A stretch of 6,376 bases of DNA from Clostridia bacterium. Its GTDB lineage: Bacteria > Bacillota > DSM-16504 > Desulfitibacterales > Desulfitibacteraceae. Location: contig JAGXSK010000015.1 in assembly GCA_018333845.1 (NCBI GenBank), positions 1 through 6,376 on the forward strand. The letters are read 5' to 3'. This document shows positions 6,165 through 6,376 of this stretch, piece after piece; positions within the stretch are counted from its first letter, which is position 1; the number at the start of each line of letters is the position of its first letter. The notes under the pieces are model-generated. The model was not told the origin of the DNA. It ran no database searches and worked only from the letters and a program-made list of their open reading frames with translations. A program made the position numbers and the translations under genes.

Positions 6165-6257
6165 AAAGATTAAAAATCACGTCAGTATTTGAGGTAGAAT
6201 ATGTTTTAAATGAACAACTAGCTAGAGAAGGATTAAATATTTCAGGTGGTGTACAAG

Positions 6258-6376
6258 ATGCATTTAAACCAATTGTTGGAAATAGCAATTGAGGCTAGAA
6301 AAAATTCATATTCTCCCTATTCTAAATTTCCTGTAGGAGCAGCAGTGTTAACTAAAGATGGGAAAGTCTATACTGG
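6258..6376 (+). CDS. cdd: Cytidine deaminase, N-terminal end (3' partial)
   Basis: The frame opens at ATG 6258, 7 bases after AGGTGGT (6245-6251 region), and stays open for 39 codons to the window edge. The visible protein, beginning MHLNQLLEIAIEARKNSYSP, continues YSKFPVGAAVLTKDGKVYTG. The block A....A..Y.PYS.FPVGAA is the family signature of homotetrameric cytidine deaminases, located just before the zinc-binding HAE motif, which must lie beyond the window. The enzyme converts cytidine and deoxycytidine to uridine and deoxyuridine in pyrimidine salvage. In Bacillus and many Clostridia cdd follows ybeY and dgkA and precedes era. Here it follows ybeY directly after 93 bases that hold no recognisable gene. 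Confidence 0.93.
   Translation, partial: MHLNQLLEIAIEARKNSYSPYSKFPVGAAVLTKDGKVYT

Noticed and set aside
5977..6288. Minus-strand open frame across ybeY and the ybeY-cdd gap
   Set aside because: It is antisense to the conserved YbeY metal-site region, with low-complexity Ser/Cys/Phe-rich composition typical of a shadow frame.
6152..6292. Open frame overlapping the end of ybeY and the start of cdd, one frame from ybeY
   Set aside because: It has no ATG, GTG or TTG start ahead of the cdd region and no recognisable family; ybeY already has a normal length, so a frameshifted extension is not needed.

Overview
The window is an AT-rich stretch of a spore-forming Firmicute, most likely a member of the Clostridia. 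This is inferred from gene content (floA, yqfC, yqfD, phoH, pgpH/yqfF, ybeY and cdd, in the order familiar from Bacillus and Clostridia), strong Shine-Dalgarno sites and the frequent use of TTG starts. All genes lie on the plus strand and no complete mobile element is present. I cannot name the species.

Layout: positions 1-189 hold the 3' end of floA (flotillin-like scaffold). A small membrane-anchored protein of unknown function follows at 209-670. A 208-base gene-free stretch (671-878) comes next. It contains a long imperfect inverted repeat (706-780) with competing local hairpins, then a strong intrinsic terminator (795-827) that closes the floA unit. The sporulation pair yqfC (879-1172) and yqfD (1262-2482) follows. 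A well-formed housekeeping promoter (2501-2529) with a 12-base palindrome just downstream then starts the unit phoH (2603-3577), pgpH (about 3590-5755), ybeY (5724-6164) and the beginning of cdd (6258 to the window edge).

How the genes fit together: FloA organises membrane microdomains. YqfC and YqfD belong to mother-cell sporulation functions in B. subtilis. PhoH (P-loop ATPase with a KH-like N terminus) and YbeY (metal-dependent endoribonuclease) act in RNA metabolism and ribosome quality. PgpH is a membrane c-di-AMP phosphodiesterase. Cdd salvages pyrimidines. The phoH-pgpH-ybeY block is tightly packed, with a 32-base overlap between pgpH and ybeY. The diacylglycerol kinase gene often found between ybeY and cdd is absent here.

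Most of the window is conserved housekeeping and sporulation DNA. No wholly new system is evident. The parts least explained by known families are the structured intergenic element at 681-794 and the small protein encoded directly after floA.
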